Part shown: in pieces, positions 45,791 through 55,971 of the stretch | How the letters are laid out: every line of letters begins with the position of its first letter | Position numbering within the stretch: the first letter of the stretch is position 1 | NCBI GenBank assembly: GCA_003260075.1 | Contig: QLIY01000378.1 | Span: 1,704 to 65,703 of the forward strand | DNA length: 64,000 nt | Direction: 5' to 3' | DNA from: Phallusia mammillata | Taxonomy: Eukaryota; Chordata; Ascidiacea; Phlebobranchia; Ascidiidae | Position numbers and translations under genes: made by a program | The notes under the pieces: generated by a model | The model's input: the letters and a program-made list of their open reading frames with translations, nothing else | Database searches by the model: none | Told to the model about the DNA's origin: nothing

Positions 45791-46560
45791 CGCGGCGATC
45801 TGACTTTATTAACGGTGTGACGTACTACGAGTCAGCGTAGGGGGGGGGGTGCTTTTCAATATATTGCCAACTTATATGTGTTCAGTAAAGGCTAAAATTT
45901 GTGGGGGCAGCACCCGGGGGGGGGGATATTTTGTTACTTGTGACGTAATATACAAGCATTGCTCGTAACATGAGACCAACTGTACAATTTAACAGTGGCA
46001 TTACCCGATTTTAAATAGGATTTTAGAAAGACCATCTCTTGCCCCCCTATAAAAATCGCCTCGAGGACTAAGTTTGGAAAGTCTGACGTCACGTAATCCA
46101 ACGATAGTGGCAGCTCGTTACTTCTATTGCTGGTACGGATAACTGCCTGTCGTCGCTAACTGTTTCCTCAGACTCGAGCAGAACTTGTAAAAGCGGCGAT
46201 CTGACTTTATTAACGGTGTGACGTACTACGAGTCAGCGTAAGACAGAGAGATATTCAGAGTAAGCAGAAGAGACTAAGAGTCAGAGTAAGAGAGCGAAAC
46301 GAAACATACAAGGACTTAAACACGTGGTACGAAATTCTAACGAGAAAAAATGACGAGACACTAAATAACACAAACAGGCGCACAGCAGGGGGGGGGGGCG
46401 GCGATCCGACTTTATTCACGGTATGACGTACTACCAGTCGGCGTAAGAGAGAGAGACAGTCCGAGGGCGAAACGAAACATACAAGGACTTTTAAAGCACA
46501 CCAACACGTGGTACGAAAAAAATGTCGAGACACTAAATGACACAAACAGGCGCACAGCAG
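45791..46560. repeat. Three copies of a 50-bp word around poly-G runs
   Basis: GCGGCGATCTGACTTTATTA...GAGTCAGCGTA occurs at about 45793, 46192 and (variant) 46399. The first copy ends at the 10-G run 45840-45849. The last pair is a longer duplication, 46193-46387 versus 46399-46560, around the 11-G run 46388-46398. A further 10-G run at 45916-45925 has no obvious local duplicate. Confidence 0.7.
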
Positions 46561-47051
46561 GATACACAAATGTAGCTAATCCCCAACACACAAACACACG
46601 CACAACAATTAAATCTAAAACCCAGACGCTGACGTTACAAGGCAAACACACACAATCTTGGACACAAGTTATAATTTGCGATTGACTATTAACTATAAAT
46701 TTTATGTTTTTATATGTTGATTGCTACAAATAGGCTCACACCCTCTTAAAATGTTTTCTTATATGACCTCTAGGGGTGCTTCCATTTATTTTGTAATAAA
46801 TTGTCTTTCTTTTCCAAAGTAGTTCCAAGGGAATAGTCTTTTGATTTGAAATTGCTGATGCGTTCTTCTTTTGATTCCGGGTTCCTATGAGATCCGTTTG
46901 ACTGAAAACTTCTGCTTGTTGGACGTTGAATGTAGATCCTATAGATGAGTCTTGTATTGGTCGTTGGCTGCAGCGGGTTGTTCGTTCTTTGCAGGAAATT
47001 GTTCTGAAACAAAAACGTGAGAACAGTACCAATGCCGAAGATTGAAAAAGT

Positions 47052-47347
47052 GGACTTAAAGAGAAGGTGACACAAGTGATCAGTGACTTGAGAGACAAAC
47101 AGATGATAGCACTAAAACGTGATGAGAAGCTACAGCAGGCTTTGGTAGATGTACCTCTGGATATAAGGGGGGGGGGGTAGCAGAATTTGCCGTTTAAACA
47201 GAAAAATGAAACTTTCAAACCAACAAACGGCGCGACTTAAAGAGAAGGTTACACAAGTGATCAGTGACTTGAGAGACAAACAGATGATAGCACTAAAATG
47301 TGATGAGAAGCTACAGCAGGCTTTGGTAGATGTACCTCTGGATATAA
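47052..47347. repeat. Duplication around 11-G run (47167-47177) inside the P-like element
   Basis: ACTTAAAGAGAAGG to CCTCTGGATATAA occurs at 47052-47166 and 47235-47347. 57 bp of non-duplicated sequence follows the run. Confidence 0.75.
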
Positions 47348-48027
47348 TGAATTGTTAAAACCAAGTCCGGTAAAGGGTCCAAGTATCCAGACTCACTGAG
47401 AGCATTTGCATTAACATTGCAATTCTATTCCACCAAGGCTAATGAATTTGTCCGTAAAACATTTCAGTTTGCCCTTCCTCATCAAGCACAAATTAGAAAA
47501 TGGTATTCAAAAATTCCTGCAGAGCCAGGGTTTACAAAACCCTCATTCGATGCAATACAAGAAAAAGTAAAAAAATATGCAGATTATGGCAAACAACTGT
47601 TATGTTCCATGATGTTGTATGGGATGGTTATTAAGAAGCATGCGGCATGGGATGGTGAGAAGTTCTGTGGCTTTGTTGATAGAGGTAATATGGTAGAAGA
47701 TAATGATTCACAATGTTTGTTTTAATAGCAGTGTGTGTTAACACTTCATGGAAAATGCCATGTGCCTATTTTTACAATGATGGATTGAATGTTGCATCCA
47801 ACGACTTGCTGACACTGGAGCAAGGATAACCTGTGATGGACCATCATGCCACTTTTCCATGCTTTCAGAGCTTGGTGCTTGTCTTGATCCCGGTAATTTA
47901 TTGGCTTACTTTCCACACCCGTCACATAACGGGGAAAAGATACACACCATGCTTGATGTATGCCATATGCTTAAGCTTTTTCGTAATACTATTGCTGACT
48001 GGAATGTTTTTGTTGACCTGAAAGGAC
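47235..48027 (+). pseudogene. P-element/THAP9-like transposase remnant
   Basis: Reads in pieces: TARLKEKVTQVISDLRDKQM; then KYPDSLRAFALTLQFYSTKA leading to LPHQAQIRKWYSKIPAEPGF; then MVIKKHAAWDGEKFCGFVD, the counterpart of the family's acid-rich EM-IRKHVEWDGK-Y-GYVD segment; then NTSWKMPCAYFYNDGLN; then LSELGACLDPGNLLAYFPHP and LDVCHMLKLFRNTIADW, the conserved HMLKL-RN region. These lie in different frames with stops between (47723-47725, after EQG near 47830), so at least two frameshifts or stops break it. Where DEM is expected, CSMMLYGM is seen, so the expected acidic residue is absent. No THAP domain in view. Confidence 0.8.
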
Positions 48028-48475
48028 GGGGGGGGGGACAAACGCGCAACAAATAAACCTAAAACACAGACGCTAACATTACAAGGCAAACACACACAAT
48101 CTTAGAAACAAGTTATAATTTGCGATTGACTATTAACTATTAATTTTATGTTTTTATATGTTGATTGCTACACAAACCATTTTTGAATGTTGTTTTGAAA
48201 GATTTAAATTTTCTCCAAAGTTTAATCCTATGTACCCGAACGTTTCATGCGCAATGCGAACTTGATTTTAATTGTCTTATTTGGAAGATAACCCGTTCTT
48301 GAAACTATATTTGCATATTGTGGCGTCATTGCGGTGTGAAAAAATGTTATGATGTCGTCTAATTCAACAAGTTAAAAAAGTTCTCCCAATATTTGCAATA
48401 AATTTGGAAAATTTTACAACAACATATTTAAACAGAATATATGAAGTTTTGTGACACCATTTTACAAAAATATAC

Positions 48476-48611
48476 CTGTGACTGAACTCGGCTTCTGTTT
48501 TTCCGTCGCCAGAAATTTTCTCAGCGTTTACCTCCACTAATTTGTTGACAGTTTTTACAATAACGTCTTCAGGTGCAAAATCGCCAACATGAACTACCAT
48601 TTCCCAGCAGC
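48476..48611 (-). CDS. Alpha-crystallin (small heat shock protein) exon, isolated
   Basis: One 136-nt exon with acceptor at 48612-48613 and donor at 48474-48475. It reads CWEMVVHVGDFAPEDVIVKT, then VNKLVEVNAEKISGDGKTEA and EFSHR, the first half of an HSP20/alpha-crystallin domain (compare V-GF-PEDL-VK---V-V-GEK in the family). The usual continuation (RY-LP-----V-S-LS-DG-L) is not found to its left, where a P-like transposon and a gap lie, and no N-terminal exon was recognised to its right. Partial gene; chaperone function inferred only from the domain. Confidence 0.65.
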
Positions 48612-49501
48612 CTGTCAATCCCATCTCTTTTGCTTTAATGATATGGGCTACTTATACCTTTAACACCGAAAGACGAAAGGTGGTTAAGCCACCATAGCAA
48701 ACAGTAAAGAAGTGATGCATCGTCAGTACAAGTAGCCCTTCTCGTTTCCCATGGGACTAATCACGTCAAGGCTTTGCTAAAGTTTTTTTTGTCAGCGATC
48801 GTAATGACAAAAGGATTTTGTTGCAGCTGATTTTGTTGTGACTAAAATCTACAAGTTTTTTAATTGCGAGTATTCAACATTTTGTAACAAAATTGACAAC
48901 TTACTTTGGTTTTCGTTCGATTAATAGATATCATATTAGTCAATAGCGAATAAATGTAGGTTTATTCATGCGTAATTTTTTTCTTTATTTTGTCACAAGA
49001 GGAACCAAATTACCAAAGTCAATGTGCATTGTGTTGCGACTTGCGAACTGTGTTGCAGAGGGACAGCAATAGCAATTATAATTATAATTTGATATTTTTT
49101 AGTACGTTATGCAGTTTGCACAACAAATCTTTCACCATTTTAGTCAACACTAATCTATTCTAGTTCGTTCAAGGCCAATGGGTTTCGAGTCGTTGACCTC
49201 GAGATAGTCGAGAATTGTTGATTGTTGAAAGTTAGGGAAATAAGTTGAAACATTTGCGAATTTCTTGCATAGGTCCAACGTTTTATATGTAACGTTACAC
49301 GTTTGATTCGTTTTGTATGACAGGGCTCATAAAAAGGCTTGAATTGTTTACACAAGTTTTGCAAATTCTGTTCATAAAATAAGTTTAATAATAATATATT
49401 TGTTTGTTTGTTGTTTTCGTCAGTACTAGCCTGAACATAGGTCACATATTTCTGCCTGTTAAGGTTCCTATCTAACTACATGATTTTGCAAACATTTGCC
49501 T
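48612..49501. other. Intergenic region, nothing recognised
   Basis: AT-rich sequence between the alpha-crystallin exon (- strand) and the N4BP1-like gene (+ strand). No gene or element boundary seen. It presumably includes both promoters if the two genes are divergent. Confidence 0.5.
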
Positions 49502-52500
49502 ATGGATGAATCCATTGATGAGTTTGTTATTAACAGTAAGCACCAAAAAGTCCTGGAACAGACAAAAGAACATATTGAAGAAAGATTTTCAGTTATACTT
49601 ACAATTAAGCCCTCACAGGATTTTGATTTTGTTTGGATAAAACTGAGGGGAACCATAAGATGTGTCAGCAGAAGCAAGGTAACACAAATCTATGGAACTT
49701 AATAAAAAAGAAATTTGCATGCCTTCTGTTGCTTTTAATTATGATGACAACATCACTTGTTAGAACATAGTCATGTTTTACACACAAAAACTGGCTCTGA
49801 TTTTTTTGCTCAGATTATTTAAAACCGTGAATAGTGTACTAAAAAAGACATTGTATGATACCTGCATATACATGAATATTGATTTAACCTTTACCAAAAC
49901 AAAAATGAAATTGAAATGGAATTTTCTGCAATTGTATTCATTATTTGTTTCAGAAAAACATTTAATTCACATATTTGTTCTTGGGAGATTAACAACAAAT
50001 TAGTATATCCTGTTTAGTAGTACAGATAGTAGAAACCTTCATTTGAAATAAATAAAACATATATTTATTTCCATTGTTAATGTGTTGTTATAAAACATTT
50101 TTGACATATATTAGCATGAAGTCAAATTTTTGTTTGTATTTTAGACACATATTAAGGCGTTATGTAATCCAGAACATCAGGAATGCATTGACCTTGCTGA
50201 CTTTCCATTATGTATCACATTGGGATTACAGGTACAATTTAACCTAGGCAACTACTGCTTGTGCACCAAGATTGGTATGTTAGGTGGCTTTTTATTACAT
50301 ACAAGGTGATTTTGACCCTAGATTTAAGTACAGTTTGATAGAATAAAAACTGTAAGATTGCTTGACCAGTTTGTCATGATTTATATACTACTATAAATAC
50401 AGCATACAAGTACCTATGTGCCAATGTTTAAATCAGCTCATACAACCACTTACTACTAAAATACGTTAGTACAGTAAGTTACTGCCATTTTGACACAACA
50501 AGTAATTTTAGCATGTGGTGTTTAAAAGTTTTCAACCCCTGATGTGATCCAATGGTATCACAAGCTTCAACGCCCTAAGTAAATAGAAATAACAGCTACT
50601 AAATCTGGTTTGATACTGATTATATTGTCTTTCAGCGCTCTTGACTCGATAGCCCATGTATTTCAATGTTCTTGCTGGCTCTGATCAACAATGTGATAAA
50701 ATGACAATGCAAATAAAATCCAACTTTACTTGATTTGACACTTAGTCGTCATAAGATAGTGTTTAAAATGTTTGTTTGCGTTTTTAGAGGTTTTGGACTG
50801 ATTGGATTGAGTACACATGTGGAACTGTCATCAAGCCTGGCTCAAGTGTTGGCAAGTTGTCAATCCAAGGTTCTCAGCTCAATGTCATTAAGGCAGTTTC
50901 TATTTTAATGCACCTTCAGGAGCTATGCAGTCAGGATTACAGGGTACACATTCAATTGCAGTTACATAGCTATTGGTGTAGTTGTTAAAAAGATGACTGC
51001 CATAGCACAATACCAGCTGTAATGAAACAAATTACATGTAAATTCTATCCAAATTGTTTATTTACTGTTTTTACTTTTTATGCCTACAAATTGGACTGTT
51101 TTAATATTTATTTTATTGACAAGAAATTGTAATGATTGCAGACCATGGAAACTGTCGACAAGTTTGACGAAATTGTGAACAAGTGCAAAGATCCATTCCA
51201 GAGAGATTTACTTAAACTAAAATCTGGCATAAAAAAGGTACTTTGCTGGATTTTCATCTGTGTGAATCCCACATTAATGTCAAATTCTCAGATTTACATT
51301 TAAAATATATATATATATATATTTCAATTATCAGTTCACTTAAAAAAATTGCCTTATCATTAGGGCAATTATTTTTTGACCTAAAAAACGAAAAAATTTG
51401 ACCTACAAATTGAAAATTTGACAAATTTTGACTTTAAAAAACGTTTTTTTGACAAAAATTTGACCTATGAAAAATTCAAGTAGTTAAATTACACATTATT
51501 GTACAAAAAGTTAAAATATGGCTGCAGGCTACTCTGTAGAGCAAATGTCTAACAGAAGGGCAAAAATCTGAACACAGACCTAGCCTGTTCTGAAAAGGGA
51601 AATGAGCTAATTAAAAATCACTGCCAAAAAACTGCAGCTAAGACACAACGAAAATTATTCAATACCGTTGTCTAAACGAAAGATACATTAAATACCTAAA
51701 GCAAAACCAAAGCAAGAGCTGCACCTAACCTGCAGCTGCCGTAAAATGACTTGGGACCTACAAAAATTAGTAGGCAATAGGCCAATTACAACAGTATAAA
51801 GTAGGCTACAAGGTGTGGGGGGGGGGCGTTGTCTAAACGAAAGATACATTAAATACCTAAAGCAAAACCAAAGCAAGAGCTGCACCTAACCTGCAGCTGC
51901 CGTAAAATGACTTGGGACCTACAAAAATTAGTAGGCAATAGGCCAATTACAACAGTATAAAGTAGGCTACAAGGTGTAAAATGAACAGTTCACTGACAGT
52001 GCAACCTCTACAACACCACGACAATGCAGTTTGTAAACAATTTTAACTTTGTAAAAAATTTTGACTTTGTGAACAATTTAGACAATTTTTGACCTATTCC
52101 AAAAATTTTGACAAAATTCAAGTCAAAAAATATTTGCCCTACTATCATGTTTTTGTTATTGTTTAATATTGTTGAATAAAATCTAAATGGTTTCTTGGAA
52201 ATGCTCAATGAAACATAACCTTCCAATTTTGCTTTCCACTTTTCACAATTTCATTTACCCTAAAATTTTATCTTGTAACTATATAATTATCAAACTGTTG
52301 CAATAAGCATTCAGTCATTATTACCTATGTTTTGGCATTGGAAAAAAGGAACTTAAGGGTTTACCCACTTGATAAAAAAAACTTCTATAAATGATTTACA
52401 GAGGTTTACCATTGCCTAAGTCCGAGTAGGGCTGTATCTGTATGAATTGTGAATATTTATGCAAGCCAATAAGCCATCCTTAACTTCAGTTGTCTTTTGC

Positions 52501-54749
52501 ATATTCAATTTTCAAAGTACAGTATATATATCCTATTATTGATATTACTATAGCATCATCATCACTTGTCTGTTATGTGAGTAGAACCACCTATTTTCCC
52601 CAAAAAATCAATTCATTGTGTATATAATTAGCGAAGTTGTTTAGAGTTTAAAGTAAGTGTGTGTTTAGGGATGTGCAATCATTTCTGAACCTTCAAAACA
52701 ACTCTACAATTTATTTATAAAGCTAAACAAAACACCTAATTTATTGCGTATCATGTGGCTCATGTTTTGTCGATACAACAATAAGTTAAACTATGAATAT
52801 AGGCTTAGGTCTTAATTTTAAGAAAGTTCATTTTGACTAAATTTTAAAAATGTTTGGCAAAAACGGCTAACAACTGGAACTTGGGTACATCGGTAGTAAA
52901 TATTGACTTTAACCAATATAAATTTTATTTTGTAGATTTAAAGTATATTTTTTATTTGGAAAGTGTTTAAAAATACTTAGTCATTTTGTTATTCGATAGG
53001 CACTGCTGGACATGATAGAAGAAGCCGGAAAAAATTTCAATTATCTGAAAATCAGACAGGAAAACGTAAAACAATCAGAAAAGCCATTGGTGTTTGCTAC
53101 TCCAACAAAGTAAGGGTTTTTCATTTTTGTATGGAAGATATAGACCAACATGTTTTTTAATGCTTATAACCGAAATTTTGTTTTTATTAAAAGGCCTAAA
53201 TGTGTTGTTTTTAAAGGCACAAAACTCTAACAATGTTGTTTAAAATTTTCTCTGGTATTAAACTTAAAGTGCATATAAGGCAACCACTTACGCTTGTTAT
53301 TCAAATTTTCACCTCTAGGCCTTTGTAGGTCAGTTAATCCCATACTAAATTGCTTAAGATACCAGCATCATTCATTCAACACTATTAACAAGCCTTAAAA
53401 ACTGTGGCATTAGATTATGTTTACTTTCCACACAAAACATAGTCCAATGAAACATAATTTGTGTGAATAACAGAAACCATTTTTTTTTATCTAAACACAG
53501 ATTTTATGTTTGTAGGTCAGGAATCCTCAGTTCGGCCTTTGGAGCACCCAAGGGTACGAAAAAGCACGAACCAACCACTTCAAGTAACCCCACACCCATA
53601 CAGGTTAGCACTGACAGATTTTTTTATTTCTGACCGCTAGATGGGGCCATGGTGTCATGTGTGATTGTGAAGACCGCATTTGTGCAAAACCTATTTTATT
53701 GTCGTAATGGAGCAGAGTTGTAAACGGGCCTGACACTTGAGCCCGAACCCGGCCCGAACCCGAAAGTACAAGCCCGAAACCCGACCCGAACCGAACCCGA
53801 ATCGTGTTTGGCAAGCCCGTTTAGGCCCGAAAGTTTGATTGACAGGCGTATACATTAAAGCCCCAGAAAAGACCAAGACAATCAACACAAAAGACATTTG
53901 GTCTTAAACAAGGCGTTTTAGGGCTGTTTAAGATGAGATCAGGTTCGGCAATTGGCTACTTAGCTAGTTAAACTTATTTTTTTAAAGTACTGACACAAAA
54001 TGTAAAGTCAGGCCCGAATTAAGCCCGTTTTTTAAGAAACCCAGGCCCGAACCCGGCCCAACTTACAACTCCGTAATGAAGTAAGGCCGAAATAGCTATA
54101 ATATCGATTAGATAATAGGCAGTTTGGGCAGTCAGTCCTGTTATAGACCGCCCAAATATACAATTAAAATCCATTGCCAAATAATTTCTAATTCTGATTG
54201 CCTTTTTAATGTGTTTTTTTTTTACACCTAAATCTTTAAAATTTCATTAAGGTTAACAATCGGAGCATTTGCTTGTTTTAACCGGCCACTGCATTTCAAG
54301 TCGTCCGTAGAGCACCTTACATCAGTTAAATTTCTTGGCCTATGTAAATTTTATTATTGAAACGAAAACATAAATGTAGCGCGCTAAAAATTACGTAAAA
54401 CATTGTCGTTTAGATTTTTTTGTTTTAATAAAGGTATACTAGACACTTTTGATAGCGAACGCAATTTTTACATAGTGTGTCGGCTTATGGTATATGACTG
54501 GTCGAAAGTTTGATGTTAATCTGTACATGTATTCCTTAAGATATGTTTTAGGAAAATACGTTTTTGAATGATCAACTAAAATCATTTGTTCCAAGTCGGA
54601 TTTTTTGTCGAAAGTGTAGCAAGATATTTCACCCCAGCCAACACCAACATACCCATAACAAGCGTGTCGAAAAAGTCGTTAAAAAGTACTTCACTTATAA
54701 TGATTACAGTCTAATTACGCTACAAAGTTTTATTTATGTTTGCTACTAA
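49502..54749 (+). CDS. N4BP1/KHNYN-like protein, N-terminal KH-like region, no NYN domain in this model
   Basis: Exons 49502-49678, 50145-50231, 50788-50943, 51142-51237, 53000-53109, 53516-53603, 54552-54749; phases 0,0,0,0,2,0; 303 aa. An in-frame TGA at 49481 supports the ATG at 49502. The order of motifs matches the vertebrate N4BP1/KHNYN/NYNRIN N-terminus: MDESIDEFVINSKHQKVLEQ, FVWIKLRG, THIKALCNPEHQECIDL, WTDWIEYTCGTVI, LSIQGSQLNVIKAVSILMHL and RDLLKLKSGIKKALLDMI. In that family the N-terminus holds KH-like domains, and a C-terminal NYN/PIN RNase acts in cytokine-mRNA or viral-RNA decay. Here the last exon (54552-54749) contains FCRKCSKIFHPSQHQHTH, a Cys2/His-rich possible zinc site, and a stop, followed by AATAAA at 55136-55141. 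The last exon is less certain; a longer isoform with a NYN domain outside the window or in unread sequence is possible. Confidence 0.75.
51306..51323. repeat. (TA)n microsatellite
   Basis: Perfect alternating AT tract in intron 4 of the N4BP1-like gene, just left of the element at 51361. Confidence 0.8.
51361..52142. mobile_element. AT-rich inverted-repeat element in N4BP1-like intron 4, TSD TATCAT
   Basis: Left end TAGGGCAATTATTTTTTGAC and right end GTCAAAAAATATTTGCCCTA are inverted repeats; flanks TATCAT at 51355-51360 and 52143-52148. Both subterminal regions are arrays of TTTGACCTA / AATTTTGAC words. The centre is doubled by a poly-G duplication (51664-51816 versus 51827-51978 around 10 G at 51817-51826), so the true length is nearer 620 bp. 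Superfamily not assigned. Confidence 0.7.
53713..54073. mobile_element. 361-bp GC-rich hAT-like MITE, TSD TAATG(G/A)AG
   Basis: Ends CAGAGTTGTAAACGGGCC and GGCCCAACTTACAACTCCG, flanks TAATGGAG (53705-53712) and TAATGAAG (54074-54081). Subterminal arrays of CCCGAACCCGGCC. Lies in the last intron of the N4BP1-like gene. Confidence 0.8.
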
Positions 54750-55971
54750 TGGCGTGTGTTCATACCGATTAGCAGCAAAAGTTTAAACTGGTCATAACAT
54801 CACTGCACTCGCAACGGAAAGTGACCAATTATTACTGTCACACCTATACCTACTATCTATGCATTATTTCTGCACTATCAGCGTGCTGTCCGTTTCAATT
54901 GTACTGCGCTTCGGAAACGCTTTGGTCTTATCAGCCCCAGCGCTTCTCATGGAAAATTTGATTGACAGTAAACTTCCTGTGTGCAAAATGACGCTAATAG
55001 GCATGTTGATTTGGTTTTGACATAAGCCTATAACTGTGCGCTGTAATTGCTTGAACTGTTATCTGCCTGTTGATATGTCTATAGGCATGCTATTTTAAGA
55101 ATCGTTGGTAGGTTTTAATGTCCCTTCTGAACCGTAATAAATATAGCTATTATATAAATGTTGCACGGTTTTGTAGTCTGCAATATTTAATATTGTTCAA
55201 ATCACTTTTAGTAAATTGTTTCTGGAAATCATTTTTCTATTCTGTTACCATTAAATTTTAATTGATTTCTTCAAATTCGAACTAAATCATTTGATTGTAA
55301 GGTGTTTTTTTTACTTGGCAAAATTGCAGTTGGGGCAAATGCAATATAAACGTCGATTTTAAAACGTATGTTGTACTTAATGGTATAGATATTATACACA
55401 ACCTTTTCAAAACATTGGTTTGTAATGCTGTATTCATAAAATGACTGTGCAAACAAAACTGATGCATGAAACATGTAAATAAATAAACAAAGAAGCGCGT
55501 AATACAATAAAACAACAACTAACAACTTAAGTACACCCAAAAATACTGAATTCAACAGAGAAAAATCATTTTCCACGGTAAAAAAGTTTGACCAAAGCAA
55601 TTGGAATTTATTTTCTTGAACCTATTGTTTTCGCATCAAAAATAGAGAAATTTTAACAGGGAATGTCTGGAAATTTCCTGTTAATTTTTTTTACTTTTTA
55701 GGCGCAAAGTTCTGTGGCTGTAGTGCCTTTTCAAAACGGGTGTTATTTCTTGAATAGGGACACAAGCGATTTTTTCCTTCCTTTTTGTACTCTTTGTTTA
55801 TACGGGTTGTTTTCACGTTTTTGGTCAAGAAAAAAACGGGCGTATTAAACTAATTCAAATTTACACACAAGATAAATCTGTGACTAAGGACGTGCATAGT
55901 AACTTCTGACCCTGATTCGCCGTTGGTTAACCCTCAGGTACCATTGAAAAGTAATAAATCCAGCTTAACCC
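54750..55971. other. 3' UTR of the N4BP1-like gene and intergenic region
   Basis: Candidate polyadenylation signal AATAAA at 55136-55141. Nothing else recognised up to the GPCR stop codon. The two genes converge here. Confidence 0.5.

Larger units (their letters stand above)
42834..46727. other. Intergenic region with poly-G junctions
   Basis: No exon I can support. Poly-G junctions at 44711, 45370, 45840, 45916 and 46388 with duplicated flanks produce long but artificial reading frames (for example across 45100-45530). Confidence 0.55.
46728..48027 (+). mobile_element. P-element-like (THAP9-type) transposon, right end lost at gap
   Basis: The flank 46590-46727 (CAGACGCTGACGTTACAAGG to GTTGATTGCTACA) recurs at 48038-48172, after the 10-G run 48028-48037, but there it continues into different sequence (CAAACCATTTTTG). 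The left boundary of the inserted DNA is therefore near 46728, and the second copy is an unoccupied site. The inserted part encodes the broken transposase described separately. Terminal inverted repeats were not identified because the right end is missing. Confidence 0.7.
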
